Shown piece by piece: positions 34,408 to 42,397 of a DNA stretch of 64,000 nucleotides. The notes under the pieces are model-generated. The model was not told where the DNA came from and did not search any database. It saw only the letters and a list, made by a program, of their open reading frames with translations. The DNA comes from Streptomyces hygroscopicus (GTDB lineage: Bacteria; Actinomycetota; Actinomycetes; Streptomycetales; Streptomycetaceae), in contig CP018627.1 in assembly GCA_002021875.1 (NCBI GenBank), positions 682,001-746,000 of the forward strand, in the 5' to 3' direction. Within the stretch, counting starts at the first letter, position 1. Each line of letters opens with the position of its first letter. The translations under genes and the position numbers were made by a program.

Positions 34408-35652
34408 TCACCGGCAGCTCAGGGAGGCGCGGGCGTTGAGCGTGCGGACGTCGCTTCCCGTGGTGTCCCGGTAGGTGTCGGTGACGCGGGCGAGCTCCTC
34501 GGGGGTCCGCGCACCGGCCCGGTTCATGGCCCGGTTCGCCCGTACGACGGCCGCCGTCGCCTCGCGGCGCTCGGTCTCGTAGCGGGCCAGCGCGGTCGGC
34601 ACATCGTCCGCTCGCGCGAGTTCGCGGGCGAGGACACGGGCGTCCACGACGGCCTGGGACGCGCCGTTGGCCCCCACCGGATACATCGGATGCGCGGCGT
34701 CACCGAGCAGGGTCACCCGGCCGCTCCCCCACCACGGCAGCGGCTCGCGGTCGACCATCGGGTATTCGAGGATCTCGCCGCTGTTCATCAGCAGGCCGGG
34801 AACATCGAGCCAGCCGAGCCGCCAGTGGTCGAAGTGCGGCAGCACATCGGCGAGCCGGCCCACCCGGTTCCAGGCCGCGTCCCCGGTGAGCGGCCCGGGC
34901 TCGGACACCCGCACCTGGCAGACCCAATTCACCCGGCCGCCGCCGATCGGGTACGCGACCAGCTCGGCGTCCCCATCACGCACGATCACCATCGAGCGCC
35001 CGGTCAGAAACGGCTCGGCGCGCGTCGTGCCCCGCCACATCCGGATGCCCGACCACAGCAGCGGACCGTCCTGCGGGTGGAGCGCGGCGCGGACCGCGGA
35101 GTGCAGCCCGTCGGCACCGATCAGCGCCCGCGCGGCGCTCTCTTCGACCGTCCCCGTCGCCCGGTCGAGGACGCGCACGCGCACGCTGCCCCACTCCCTG
35201 GGCCCCGCCCCTTCCCCTGAGCTGCCCAGCTCCCCCGGCCCCGCCCCTTTCCTGGAGTCGTCGAACCCCACGACCCGCGCCCCGGTGCGGACCGCGTCCG
35301 CGCCCAGGCGCTCGCGGACCGCCGTGAGGAGCAGCCGCTGCAGCTCCCCGCGGTGGACCGAGTACTGCGGCCAGCGGTAGCCCTGGGCCATGCCCCGCGA
35401 TTCGGTGAAGACCCGGCGGCCGAACCGGTCGCCGTACACGTTCTCGGCGGTGGCCACGCCGATGGCGGCGAGCTCGTCGCCGAGGCCGAGTTCGATGAGC
35501 TCGCGCACGGCGTGCGGCAGCAGATTGATCCCGACGCCGAGTGGCCGGATCTCCCGGGCGCTCTCGACGACCGCCGACCCGACACCGGCCGCGTGAAGGC
35601 TCAGGGCGGCGGCCAGCCCGCCGATCCCGGCCCCGGCGATGAGCACGCTCAT
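34408..35652 (-). CDS. FAD-dependent aromatic-ring monooxygenase (PHBH-like)
   Basis: The 414-residue flavoprotein has the dinucleotide fold VLIAGAGIGGLAAALSLHAAG, the middle DG motif ALIGADGLHSAVRAAL and the second FAD motif LLGDAAHPMYPVGANGASQAVVDA. These define class A flavin monooxygenases that hydroxylate aromatic rings with NAD(P)H and oxygen. ATG 35652 touches the stop of the SnoaL-like gene (TGATG), so the two are co-translated. A 12-residue tandem repeat (SRKGAGPGELGS/SGEGAGPREWGS, DNA 35195-35265) is inserted in a surface loop. The divergent LysR gene likely regulates it. The substrate is unknown. Confidence 0.9.
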   Translation of the reverse strand: MSVLIAGAGIGGLAAALSLHAAGVGSAVVESAREIRPLGVGINLLPHAVRELIELGLGDELAAIGVATAENVYGDRFGRRVFTESRGMAQGYRWPQYSVHRGELQRLLLTAVRERLGADAVRTGARVVGFDDSRKGAGPGELGSSGEGAGPREWGSVRVRVLDRATGTVEESAARALIGADGLHSAVRAALHPQDGPLLWSGIRMWRGTTRAEPFLTGRSMVIVRDGDAELVAYPIGGGRVNWVCQVRVSEPGPLTGDAAWNRVGRLADVLPHFDHWRLGWLDVPGLLMNSGEILEYPMVDREPLPWWGSGRVTLLGDAAHPMYPVGANGASQAVVDARVLARELARADDVPTALARYETERREATAAVVRANRAMNRAGARTPEELARVTDTYRDTTGSDVRTLNARASLSCR

Positions 35653-36029
35653 CACTCGGCTCCGGCCTCGGGGCGGACCTCGGGGCGGTCCATGATGCGC
35701 AGCCAGCTGCCGTCCGGCCGGCGGCGGGCCACCTGCACCCGGCCGCCGGTGTTGTCGGCGGGGCGGGTCGAGGTGAGGGCCAGATCGCCGTAGCGGACGG
35801 TCGGCAGCGCCTCCTCCACCTGGAAGGGGCGCGGGGCGTGCGCCAGCATCCGCTCGCAGACGGCGCGGATCGCCTCCCGGCCGACGGTCATGGCACCCGG
35901 CGGGTAGGCGAGCACCGCGTCGTGCTCGTAGAGCTCGGCCAGCCCCTCGGCGTCACCGGCGTTGGCGCGCTCCACGAACAGCCGGGCCAGATCCTCGGGG
36001 GTGGTGGCGCGGGCACGGGTCTCGGTCAT
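35652..36029 (-). CDS. SnoaL-like (NTF2-fold) polyketide cyclase/ketosteroid isomerase-family protein
   Basis: The 125-residue alpha+beta-barrel protein has PEDLARLFVERANAGDAEGLAELYEHDAVLAYPPG and a long pattern of alternating strands, with conserved Asp-Ala-Val at the start of the barrel, as in NTF2/SnoaL proteins. These catalyse small cyclisations or isomerisations or serve as accessory proteins to monooxygenases. AAAGGAG precedes ATG 36029. It is first in the operon with the FAD monooxygenase, and divergent from a LysR gene with 132 nt between starts. Confidence 0.87.
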   Translation of the reverse strand: MTETRARATTPEDLARLFVERANAGDAEGLAELYEHDAVLAYPPGAMTVGREAIRAVCERMLAHAPRPFQVEEALPTVRYGDLALTSTRPADNTGGRVQVARRRPDGSWLRIMDRPEVRPEAGAE

Positions 36030-36042
36030 GGTCGACTCCTTT

Positions 36043-36096
36043 CGATTGCCTTCGACTGCCTTGCGGCTGTCTTTCGGCTGTCTTTCGGCTGTCTCC
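36043..36096. repeat. Five degenerate 11-bp direct repeats in the SnoaL/LysR divergent promoter
   Basis: CGATTGCCTT, CGACTGCCTTG, CGGCTGTCTTT, CGGCTGTCTTT and CGGCTGTCTCC follow one another from 36043 to 36096, one helical turn apart. They sit between the SnoaL-like start and the LysR gene. Helically phased direct repeats can bind a regulator cooperatively, or this may be slippage. Confidence 0.6.
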
Positions 36097-36143
36097 AACC
36101 CTCCGGCGGGCCCGGTCAGAAGTCCAAGAGATGGTAAGTCTGG

Positions 36144-36156
36144 TTGCTAGAATCAA
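36144..36156. promoter_or_regulatory. LysR-type box over a -10 element
   Basis: TTGCTAGAATCAA fits the LysR T-N11-A consensus with TTG...CAA ends and covers TAGAAT (36148-36153), a good -10 for the LysR gene starting at 36162. This arrangement would give autorepression and, at a divergent promoter, activation of the SnoaL/monooxygenase operon when the co-inducer is present. Confidence 0.5.
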
Positions 36157-36161
36157 TGGTT

Positions 36162-37082
36162 ATGGAACTACGGCAGCTTGAATACTTCGTGGCGGTGGCC
36201 GAGGAGCGGAACTTCACCCGGGCCGCGGAGAAGGTGCATGTGGCCCAGCCCGGGGTCAGCGCACAGATCCGCCGGCTCGAGCGCGAGCTGGGCGAGCAGC
36301 TGCTGGACCGCTCGGGCCGCTCGGTGCGGCTGACCGAGGCGGGCGCGGCGGTGCTCCCCTACGCACGGGCCGCGCTCGCGGCGGTGGAGGGCGCCCGGCT
36401 CGCGGTCGACGAGCTGACCGGACTGCTGCGCGGCCATGTCGCGGTCGGGACGGTCACCTCGCACAGCGTGGATCTGCCGGGGCTGCTGGCGGAGTTCCAC
36501 GACGCCCACCCGGCGGTGGAGATCACCCTCACCGAGGCCACCTCGGACGAGCTGCTGGAGGGCCTGCGCACGGGACGGCTCGACGCGGCGATCGTCAGCG
36601 TGGGCGCCACGACTCCGGCGGGTGTCGAGCTGGAGGTGATCACGGACCAGCCGATCGTGGCCGCGGTCAGCCCGGGCCATGAGCTCGCCGTGCACTCGGC
36701 CATCTCGCTGGACACCCTGCGGGGCCGTGCGCTGATCAGCCTGCCGCGCGGTACGGGGCTGCGCACCCGGATCGACGAGGCGTGCGCGGCCGCCGGTTTC
36801 ACTCCGCATATCGCCTTCGAGGCCAGCGATCCGGAGGTGCTGGCGCAGCTCGCCGAGCGGGGGCTGGGCGCGGCGATCCTGCCCGGTGCGTTCGCCGAGG
36901 CGCGGTCGGACCGGCTGCGGTCGGTCCGCATCGACCGGCCGGCCCTGCGCGGGCGGCTGGCCTTCGCCTGGCGGGCGGACGGCCCGAGCGGCCCGGCCGG
37001 CCGGGCCCTGGTCGAGCGCGCCCGCACCGCCCTGGCGGCCGGAGCGTCCGCCACGTCGGCCCCGGACCGCGCCGCCGGGTGA
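36162..37082 (+). CDS. LysR-family transcriptional regulator
   Basis: The 306-residue protein starts MELRQLEYFVAVAEERNFTR, the classic LysR N-terminus, with winged helix-turn-helix RAAEKVHVAQPGVSAQIRRLE, then a linker helix and a co-inducer domain (VAVGTVTSHSVDLPGLLAEF...). ATG 36162 lacks a ribosome site and lies 9 nt after a -10-like TAGAAT, so its mRNA may be leaderless or nearly so. An alternative in-frame ATG is at 36156. It most likely controls the divergent SnoaL/FAD monooxygenase operon. Confidence 0.92.
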   Translation: MELRQLEYFVAVAEERNFTRAAEKVHVAQPGVSAQIRRLERELGEQLLDRSGRSVRLTEAGAAVLPYARAALAAVEGARLAVDELTGLLRGHVAVGTVTSHSVDLPGLLAEFHDAHPAVEITLTEATSDELLEGLRTGRLDAAIVSVGATTPAGVELEVITDQPIVAAVSPGHELAVHSAISLDTLRGRALISLPRGTGLRTRIDEACAAAGFTPHIAFEASDPEVLAQLAERGLGAAILPGAFAEARSDRLRSVRIDRPALRGRLAFAWRADGPSGPAGRALVERARTALAAGASATSAPDRAAG

Positions 37083-37117
37083 GGAGGCATCTCCCCGCAC
37101 ACGCAGGGCACCCCCCA

Positions 37118-37147
37118 TTGACAGCCCACCAGGGCAGATTCCAGAAT
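37118..37147 (+). promoter_or_regulatory. Strong sigma-70-like promoter ahead of a short ORF and the TauD-like gene
   Basis: TTGACA (37118-37123) and CAGAAT (37142-37147) are 18 bp apart. The predicted transcription start, about 7 nt past the -10, coincides with an ATG at 37154. The transcript would then run about 300 nt before the TauD-like start. Within it lie direct repeats of CCGGACATCGYGACGAT type (37327-37374) and a CCCTCG-GCA-CGAGGG hairpin (37390-37404). Confidence 0.55.
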
Positions 37148-37153
37148 TGCGGC

Positions 37154-37231
37154 ATGATCAGGCACCGGTTCGACTCGACGGGACACCTTCGCGCCCCGGA
37201 CCGGACCGGGTGTGAGCGCTCGGGCCTCTAA
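37154..37231 (+). CDS. Possible leaderless leader peptide (25 aa)
   Basis: This is a short ORF: ATG at the predicted transcription start, 25 codons (MIRHRFDSTGHLRAP then DRTGCERSGL), TAA at 37229-37231. It has one Cys near the end, several Arg, and no ribosome site. Cysteine-containing leaderless leader peptides are known upstream of sulfur-metabolism genes in actinobacteria, but this one does not show the usual motif of those peptides. Coding function is uncertain; it could simply be the start of an untranslated leader. Confidence 0.3.
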   Translation: MIRHRFDSTGHLRAPDRTGCERSGL

Positions 37232-37452
37232 CCGGGACTCTCCGCATCCCGCGGCCATCGCCCCCGCGCCCCCGAGGCCACGCCGATCATTCCTCTGACG
37301 ATCGCCGGTCATTTCCCCTGCCGATGCCGGACATCGTGACGACTGACGATCCGGACATCGCGACGATCCGGACGACGTTCCCGTGGTCCCCCTCGGCACG
37401 AGGGCATCTCCCCCCGCCCGCCCCTGCCCGTTGTCACGCATGAGGAGACGCC

Positions 37453-38388
37453 ATGACCGTCGTCGACACCACACCAGCGACCCTGCGCGAGGCCCCCATC
37501 CCGCCGGACGGGATGTACGAGGGCCGGCGCATCCTGCGGCGAGTGCCCGAGGGGTGGGAGGAGCGTCCGTACGAGCGGTTCGAGGTCGCGCCCCTCGGAC
37601 GCGTCATCGGGGCCGAGATCCGCGGGCTGGACCTGTCCCGGCCGCTGGAGCCCGCGCTGCGCGAGGAGCTGAACCGCGCCCTGCTGGAGTGGAAGGTGCT
37701 CTTCTTCCGCGGCCAGCACCTCACCCCGGAGCGGCAGCGCGGCTTCGCGCGCCACTGGGGCGAGTTGGAGACCAATCCCCTGCTGGCCGCCGGTACCAGC
37801 GAGGATGTCGTCCGCTTCGACAAGGGTTCCGGCGCCACGCCGACCTTCGAGAACATCTGGCACACCGATGTCACCTTTCGCACCCGGCCCGCGCTCGGCG
37901 CCGTGCTGCAGTTGCGCGAGGTGCCGCCGGTGGGCGGGGACACCCTGTGGGCGGACATGGCTGCGGCGTACGACAACCTCCCGGCGGAGGTGAGGGACCG
38001 CATCGACGGCGCCACCGCCGTCCACGACTTCATCCCCGGCTTCGCCCGCTTCTACGGGCCCGAGCGGCTGGCCCCGTTCCAGGAGATGTTCCCGCCGGTG
38101 GAGCACCCGGTCGTGCGCACCCATCCCGAGACCGGCCGGCGGATGCTGTTCGTCAACACCTCCTTCACCACCCGGATCACCGGGATGGAGCGGGAGGAGA
38201 GCGACCGGCTGCTGAGCTTCCTGTGCCGGCAGGCGCATGTCCCGGAGTACCAGGTGCGTTTCCACTGGCAGCCGGGCGACATCGCGTTCTGGGACAACCG
38301 CGCCACGCAGCACTACGCGGTCAACGACTACGCCCCGCATCGCAGGGTCGCCGAACGCGTCGCCATCGAGGGCGACCAGCCGTTCTGA
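37453..38388 (+). CDS. TauD/TfdA-family Fe(II)/2-oxoglutarate dioxygenase
   Basis: The 311-residue protein has the HxD metal motif in ENIWHTDVTFRTRPALG and the distal His/Arg site in FWDNRATQHYAVNDYAPHRRVAERV, plus VGGDTLWADM, as in taurine and alkylsulfate dioxygenases. Such enzymes cleave sulfonates or sulfate esters (or hydroxylate other acids) with Fe(II), 2-oxoglutarate and oxygen. GAGGAG precedes ATG 37453. It is alone but preceded by a strong predicted promoter and a 300-nt leader. Whether it serves sulfur supply or a biosynthetic hydroxylation is not settled. Confidence 0.9.
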   Translation: MTVVDTTPATLREAPIPPDGMYEGRRILRRVPEGWEERPYERFEVAPLGRVIGAEIRGLDLSRPLEPALREELNRALLEWKVLFFRGQHLTPERQRGFARHWGELETNPLLAAGTSEDVVRFDKGSGATPTFENIWHTDVTFRTRPALGAVLQLREVPPVGGDTLWADMAAAYDNLPAEVRDRIDGATAVHDFIPGFARFYGPERLAPFQEMFPPVEHPVVRTHPETGRRMLFVNTSFTTRITGMEREESDRLLSFLCRQAHVPEYQVRFHWQPGDIAFWDNRATQHYAVNDYAPHRRVAERVAIEGDQPF

Positions 38389-38437
38389 CCCCCGGCCGAC
38401 CCGCGGTGGCCCCTGGTGCGACGATTTTCGGTCATCC

Positions 38438-38513
38438 GTGAAGCCTGCGAAAGCCCGTAGAAGATCCACAGGAGGCCCGCAGAGAGCCCGTGGGAGGCTC
38501 GTAGAAAGCCCTT
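38438..38513 (+). repeat. Seven-copy 11-bp direct-repeat array, SARP-type binding pattern
   Basis: Units CGAAAGCCCGT, AGAAGATCCAC, AGGAGGCCCGC, AGAGAGCCCGT, GGGAGGCTCGT and AGAAAGCCCTT run end to end from 38448 to 38513, with a seventh, shifted by one base, at 38438-38447. The conserved core is G(A/G)(A/G)(A/G)GCCCG-like every 11 bp. OmpR-type SARP regulators are known to bind direct heptamer repeats with 11-bp spacing, and the next gene encodes such a protein. A TATAAC box follows at 38574-38579. Confidence 0.65.
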
Positions 38514-38621
38514 ACCCGGTGCGGACTCGTTCCGGGCGGATGAAACGATGTCCGGCAGGGGCCACACCGGAGGTATAACCGTTACGGAGTGGTCAGTTGA
38601 CGAGCCGAGGGAAGGCGACGG

Positions 38622-41396
38622 GTGCGATACCGGGTGCTGGGAGCGCTTGAGCTGCGCGACGGCGAGGGGTGGGCCTCCCTGGGGCCCGCCAAGTGGCGGA
38701 CGCTGCTCGCGGTGCTGCTGTGCCACGCCAACCAGACCGTCTCCACCGAGCGGCTCCTGGACGAGCTCTGGGGCGAGGACGGGGCGCCCCAGAGCGCCAC
38801 CAAGCTGCTGCAGACCTATGTCTCCCGGCTCCGCCAGACCCTGGGCGACGAGGCCGGGCAGACCCTGATCACCGAGAAGCAGGGCTACAAGGCGCAGGGC
38901 TACCGACTGACGGTGGAGGCCGCCGAGTTCGACGCCCACCGCTTCGAGCAGCTGGTCGAGGAGGGGCGGCGGAGCCTCGACCGGGAGGCGCCCGAGACCG
39001 CGGCGGAGCGGCTGCGCGAGGCGCTGGCGATGTGGCGCGGCACCCCGTTCGCCGATGTGCCCCCGACCCCGGCGGTGGCGGCGGAGGCCACCCGGCTCGA
39101 GGAGTGCCGGCTGCAGGCCGTGGACGCCCGGATCGACGCGGACCTGCGATGCGGGCGGCATACGGCCGTCCTGGGCGAGCTGGAGGCGCTGACCGCCGAG
39201 CATCCGTTCCGTGAGGAGCTGCGCGGCCGGCTGATGCTGGCCCTGTACCGGTCCGGCCGGCAGGCCGACGCCCTGGCCGCCTACCGCGATCTGCACCGGC
39301 TGCTGGGCGAGGAGCTCGGGGTCGAGCCGACCCCGCCGCTGCGCGGCCTCCACGAGCGGATCCTGAACGCCGACGCCTCCCTGACGGCGCCGCCCGCCCC
39401 GGAGGCGGACCGCCCCGCGCCCGCCGCTCCCCGCAAGGCCCCCCGGGGCCCCCGCCAACTGCCGCCCGCCAGCCCCACGTTCACCGGCCGCCATGGCGAG
39501 GTCGCGGTGCTCCAGGCGCTGATGGACGCGGCCGGGGACCCGGAGGCGGGCGAGAGCGGGCGGTCCGTGGTGCTCGCGGCCATCGACGGCACCGGCGGGG
39601 TCGGCAAGTCGACCCTGGCCATTCACGCCGCGCATCAGCTCGCCGACCGCTTCCCCGACGGCCAGCTCTATGTGGATCTGTACGGGGCGACCGCCGGGCA
39701 GTCGGCCCTGGACCCCGGCGAGGTGCTCGGCCGGTTCCTGCGCGCCCTCGGTGTGGACGGCTCGAGCGTGCCGGGCGACACCGACGAGGCGTCCGCGCAG
39801 TTCCGTTCGCTGGCGGCGGGCCGGCGGCTGCTGGTGATCCTCGACAACGCCGCGAGTGTGGACCAGGTGCGGCCGCTGATCCCCGCCGGGCCGGACTGCG
39901 CCGCGCTGGTCACCAGCCGCGAGATGCTGACCACCCTGGAGGGCGCCACCCATCTGCATCTGGATGTGCTCCCCCAGGACCAGGCGGTGGCGCTGCTGGA
40001 GCGGGTCGTCGGCGCGGAGCGGGTGCGGGCCGAGTCCGCGGAGGCGGCGGAGATCACCCGGCTGTGCGGCGGGCTGCCACTGGCGCTGCGGATCGCCGGC
40101 GCCCGGCTGGCCGCCCGCCCCGCATGGCCGCTGCGCACCCTCGTGGCGAAGCTGACCGACGCCCGCGGCCGGCTGGACGAGCTGCGGTTCGGCGATCTGG
40201 CCGTCCGTATCAGCTTCCAGGTGAGCTACGAGGCGTTCCGGCTCGGCCGGCGCTCCGACGACCTGGACGCGGTCCGCGCCTTCCGGCTGCTCAGCGTGGT
40301 GCACGGACATGATGTGAGCCTGCCGGTGGCCGCCGCGCTGCTGGACCTGCCCGCCGACCGCACCGAGAACGCGCTGGAGCGGCTGGTCGATGCCCAGCTC
40401 CTGGAGAGCCGGGACTCCGTCCGGTACCACATGCACGATCTGCTGCGGCTGTTCGCGTCGGAGCAGGCGGAGCAGGAGGAGTCCGAGGCGGAGCGCTCGG
40501 CGGCGCTGGAGCGGGCGCTGTCCTGCTATGCGGCCACCGCCCAGCAGGCGGTCATCCTGCTCGACCCGCTGCGCCCCTGGCCCCGGCATCCCGGCGAGGG
40601 CCCGGCGGTCCCGCTGACCGGCCAGGACGAGGCCGAGAGCTGGCTGAAGGCCGAGCTCCCCAATCTGCTGGCCGCCGTCGTCCACGCGGCCGAGCCCGCC
40701 CAGCCCGAGGCGATCGCCCGTCTCGGGCTGCGGCTGGCGCGGGCGCTCCAGTGGTTCCTCTTTCCCCGGGCCCACGCCCAGGATCTGCAGACGGTCAACG
40801 AGCTGGCCATCGAGACCGCCCGCCGCCTGGGCGACCCGGTGAGCGAGGCATGGGCGCTGGACGGCCTCTCCGCCGCGTACTGGCTGCAGCACAGCTATGA
40901 CGAGGTGCGGACCGCTCTGGAGTCGGCGCTGGAGATCTGGCGCGAACTGGGCCACCGGGAGGGCGAGTCGCGCTCCGCCTGTAATCTCGCGGACGCGCTG
41001 TGCGAACTGGGCCTGTTCGAGGAGGCCATCACGGCGCAGGAGCGGCAGCTGGCCCTCGCCCGTGAGGCCGGGGATCTGCCGGCCGAGGTGGTCGGTCTGG
41101 GCAATCTCGGCCGGGCCCACCGGGGCATGGGCCGTCCCGAGGACGCCCTGACCTGTTTCAAGGAGAGCCTGGAGTACGCCCGCCGCACGGGCAATATCCA
41201 CCATGAGGGCTTCGCCCTCTACGAGATCGGGATCACCTATATGGAACAGGGCAGGTTCGTCGAGGGCCGGACCCATATGGACCAGGCCCTGCCCGTGTGG
41301 CAGCGCCCCGGTACCTACGAGAGCTGGCGCGGGCACACCTGGAGCGGGCTCTTCCCCGCCTGTATGACCCTGCAGATCGGCCCCGGCCCGCGCTGA
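38622..41396 (+). CDS. AfsR-like SARP transcriptional regulator with NB-ARC and TPR domains
   Basis: The 924-residue regulator has an OmpR-type winged helix (residues 1-95, KWRTLLAVLLCHANQTVSTERLLDELWG), a BTAD domain (about 95-250, GLLGEELGVEPT-type end at EELGVEPTPPLRGLHERI), a proline linker and an NB-ARC ATPase (Walker A DGTGGVGKST near 323-331, LLVILDNAAS, GGLPLALRIAG). It ends in TPR-like helices (about 730-924). This is the AfsR architecture controlling secondary metabolism. GTG 38622 has GAGGGAAGG upstream. No biosynthetic cluster is adjacent, so it may act at a distance. An 11-bp repeat array upstream suggests autoregulation. Confidence 0.93.
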   Translation: MRYRVLGALELRDGEGWASLGPAKWRTLLAVLLCHANQTVSTERLLDELWGEDGAPQSATKLLQTYVSRLRQTLGDEAGQTLITEKQGYKAQGYRLTVEAAEFDAHRFEQLVEEGRRSLDREAPETAAERLREALAMWRGTPFADVPPTPAVAAEATRLEECRLQAVDARIDADLRCGRHTAVLGELEALTAEHPFREELRGRLMLALYRSGRQADALAAYRDLHRLLGEELGVEPTPPLRGLHERILNADASLTAPPAPEADRPAPAAPRKAPRGPRQLPPASPTFTGRHGEVAVLQALMDAAGDPEAGESGRSVVLAAIDGTGGVGKSTLAIHAAHQLADRFPDGQLYVDLYGATAGQSALDPGEVLGRFLRALGVDGSSVPGDTDEASAQFRSLAAGRRLLVILDNAASVDQVRPLIPAGPDCAALVTSREMLTTLEGATHLHLDVLPQDQAVALLERVVGAERVRAESAEAAEITRLCGGLPLALRIAGARLAARPAWPLRTLVAKLTDARGRLDELRFGDLAVRISFQVSYEAFRLGRRSDDLDAVRAFRLLSVVHGHDVSLPVAAALLDLPADRTENALERLVDAQLLESRDSVRYHMHDLLRLFASEQAEQEESEAERSAALERALSCYAATAQQAVILLDPLRPWPRHPGEGPAVPLTGQDEAESWLKAELPNLLAAVVHAAEPAQPEAIARLGLRLARALQWFLFPRAHAQDLQTVNELAIETARRLGDPVSEAWALDGLSAAYWLQHSYDEVRTALESALEIWRELGHREGESRSACNLADALCELGLFEEAITAQERQLALAREAGDLPAEVVGLGNLGRAHRGMGRPEDALTCFKESLEYARRTGNIHHEGFALYEIGITYMEQGRFVEGRTHMDQALPVWQRPGTYESWRGHTWSGLFPACMTLQIGPGPR

Positions 41397-41437
41397 GCAA
41401 ATCGGCGCTGAGCAAATCGGCCCCGGCCCGCGCTGAG
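41376..41437. repeat. Duplicated 3' end of the AfsR-like gene
   Basis: A 15-bp unit CGCTGAGCAAATCGG is tandem at 41391-41405 and 41406-41420, and a larger 22-bp word starting ATCGGCCCCGG occurs at 41376-41397 and 41416-41437. The duplicated segment includes the TGA stop codon, consistent with slippage at the end of the gene. Confidence 0.8.
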
Positions 41438-41479
41438 GCGGGATCCGGGGCGGACGGGGGGGCGGACGTCGGACACCGG

Positions 41480-41497
41480 GGGTACGACGTCGTACCC
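41480..41497 (-). terminator. 18-bp perfect palindrome beyond the methyltransferase gene
   Basis: GGGTACGAC (41480-41488) is followed directly by its complement GTCGTACCC (41489-41497), 11 nt past the methyltransferase stop and between two converging genes. Likely a terminator, though a binding site is possible. Confidence 0.5.
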
Positions 41498-41508
41498 GGG
41501 GGGCGGGG

Positions 41509-42345
41509 TTACGGCTTGCGGGCCACCCCGCCGTAGGCCCACACCCGGCTCGGGTCTGACTCGGCGCCGATGCCCGGGCGCCAGGAGGGCAGTTGCACCA
41601 GGCCCGGGTCGAGCAGGTCGAGGCCGGTGAAGAACTCCATGATCCCGGCACGGTCGCGGGCGACCAGGCTGACGGGGTCCCCGAAGCTGATGACCTCCCA
41701 CTCCCGGTCGGTGTCGAGGGTGAAGTCACCGGTGGCATGGGAGAGGACCAGACAGCTGCCCGGTGCGGCCCAGTCCATGAGCCGGCGGATGATGCCGACG
41801 GGGTTCTCCAGGTCCTCGATGTAGTCGAGGACGAGCGTCAGCAGGATCGCCACCGGCTGTGCGGGGTCGAGCAGCCGCCGCAGCTCCTCATGGCCGAGGA
41901 GGTCGTCGGGCGAGCGGACATCGGCCCTGACCATGGTGGTGCCGGAGACGGAGAGACGGGCCTGGCCGTGGCTGACCACGATGGGGTCGTTGTCGGCGTA
42001 GACCACACGGGCCCGGGGATTCACGGCCTGGGCGATCTCGTGCACATTCGGGTTCGCCGGCAATCCCGCACCGATATCCAGGAATTGGCTGATTCCACTG
42101 GCCGCGAGATGACGGACGGCACGGTGCAGGAATCTCCGATTGGAGAGCGCGGTGTCGCGGACTTCCGGTGCGACTCCGAGAAACCGCTGGGCCTGCTCGT
42201 AATCGGCGAGGTAATTGTCCTTACCGCCGACCAGAAAGTTGTAGACCCTGGCCGGATTCGCCTCGCTGACCGCGAGACGGCCGTGGTCGGCCGGCCGCCA
42301 CGCCCTTGTCCTGAGGAGCCCTATCCCGGGTCCGCTGCTCTTCAT
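41509..42345 (-). CDS. DUF574-family SAM-dependent methyltransferase
   Basis: The 278-residue protein matches the Streptomyces-expanded DUF574 group: SEANPARVYNFLVGGKDNYLADYEQAQRFLG, FLDIGAGLPANPNVHEIAQAVNPRARVVYADNDPIVVSH (SAM-binding), DLENPVGIIRRLMDWAAPGSCLVLSH. Many paralogues occur per genome and their substrates are unknown. ATG 42345 has AGGGA about 7 nt upstream. The next gene upstream (42398) is in the same direction with 52 nt between, so the two may be co-transcribed. Confidence 0.9.
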   Translation of the reverse strand: MKSSGPGIGLLRTRAWRPADHGRLAVSEANPARVYNFLVGGKDNYLADYEQAQRFLGVAPEVRDTALSNRRFLHRAVRHLAASGISQFLDIGAGLPANPNVHEIAQAVNPRARVVYADNDPIVVSHGQARLSVSGTTMVRADVRSPDDLLGHEELRRLLDPAQPVAILLTLVLDYIEDLENPVGIIRRLMDWAAPGSCLVLSHATGDFTLDTDREWEVISFGDPVSLVARDRAGIMEFFTGLDLLDPGLVQLPSWRPGIGAESDPSRVWAYGGVARKP

Positions 42346-42397
42346 CGTGATTCCCTTACCAGTAGCACTGCCTCGCCTCACCGCGGACGGTTCCGGA

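Noticed and set aside
38438..38513. CRISPR-like array
   Set aside because: Units are 11 bp, degenerate and contiguous with no spacers; it is a regulatory or slippage repeat, not CRISPR.
38328..41738. 1136-residue antisense frame over the SARP gene
   Set aside because: Gln/Gly/Arg-rich shadow frame with no recognisable domain; plus strand shows OmpR, BTAD, NB-ARC and TPR motifs.
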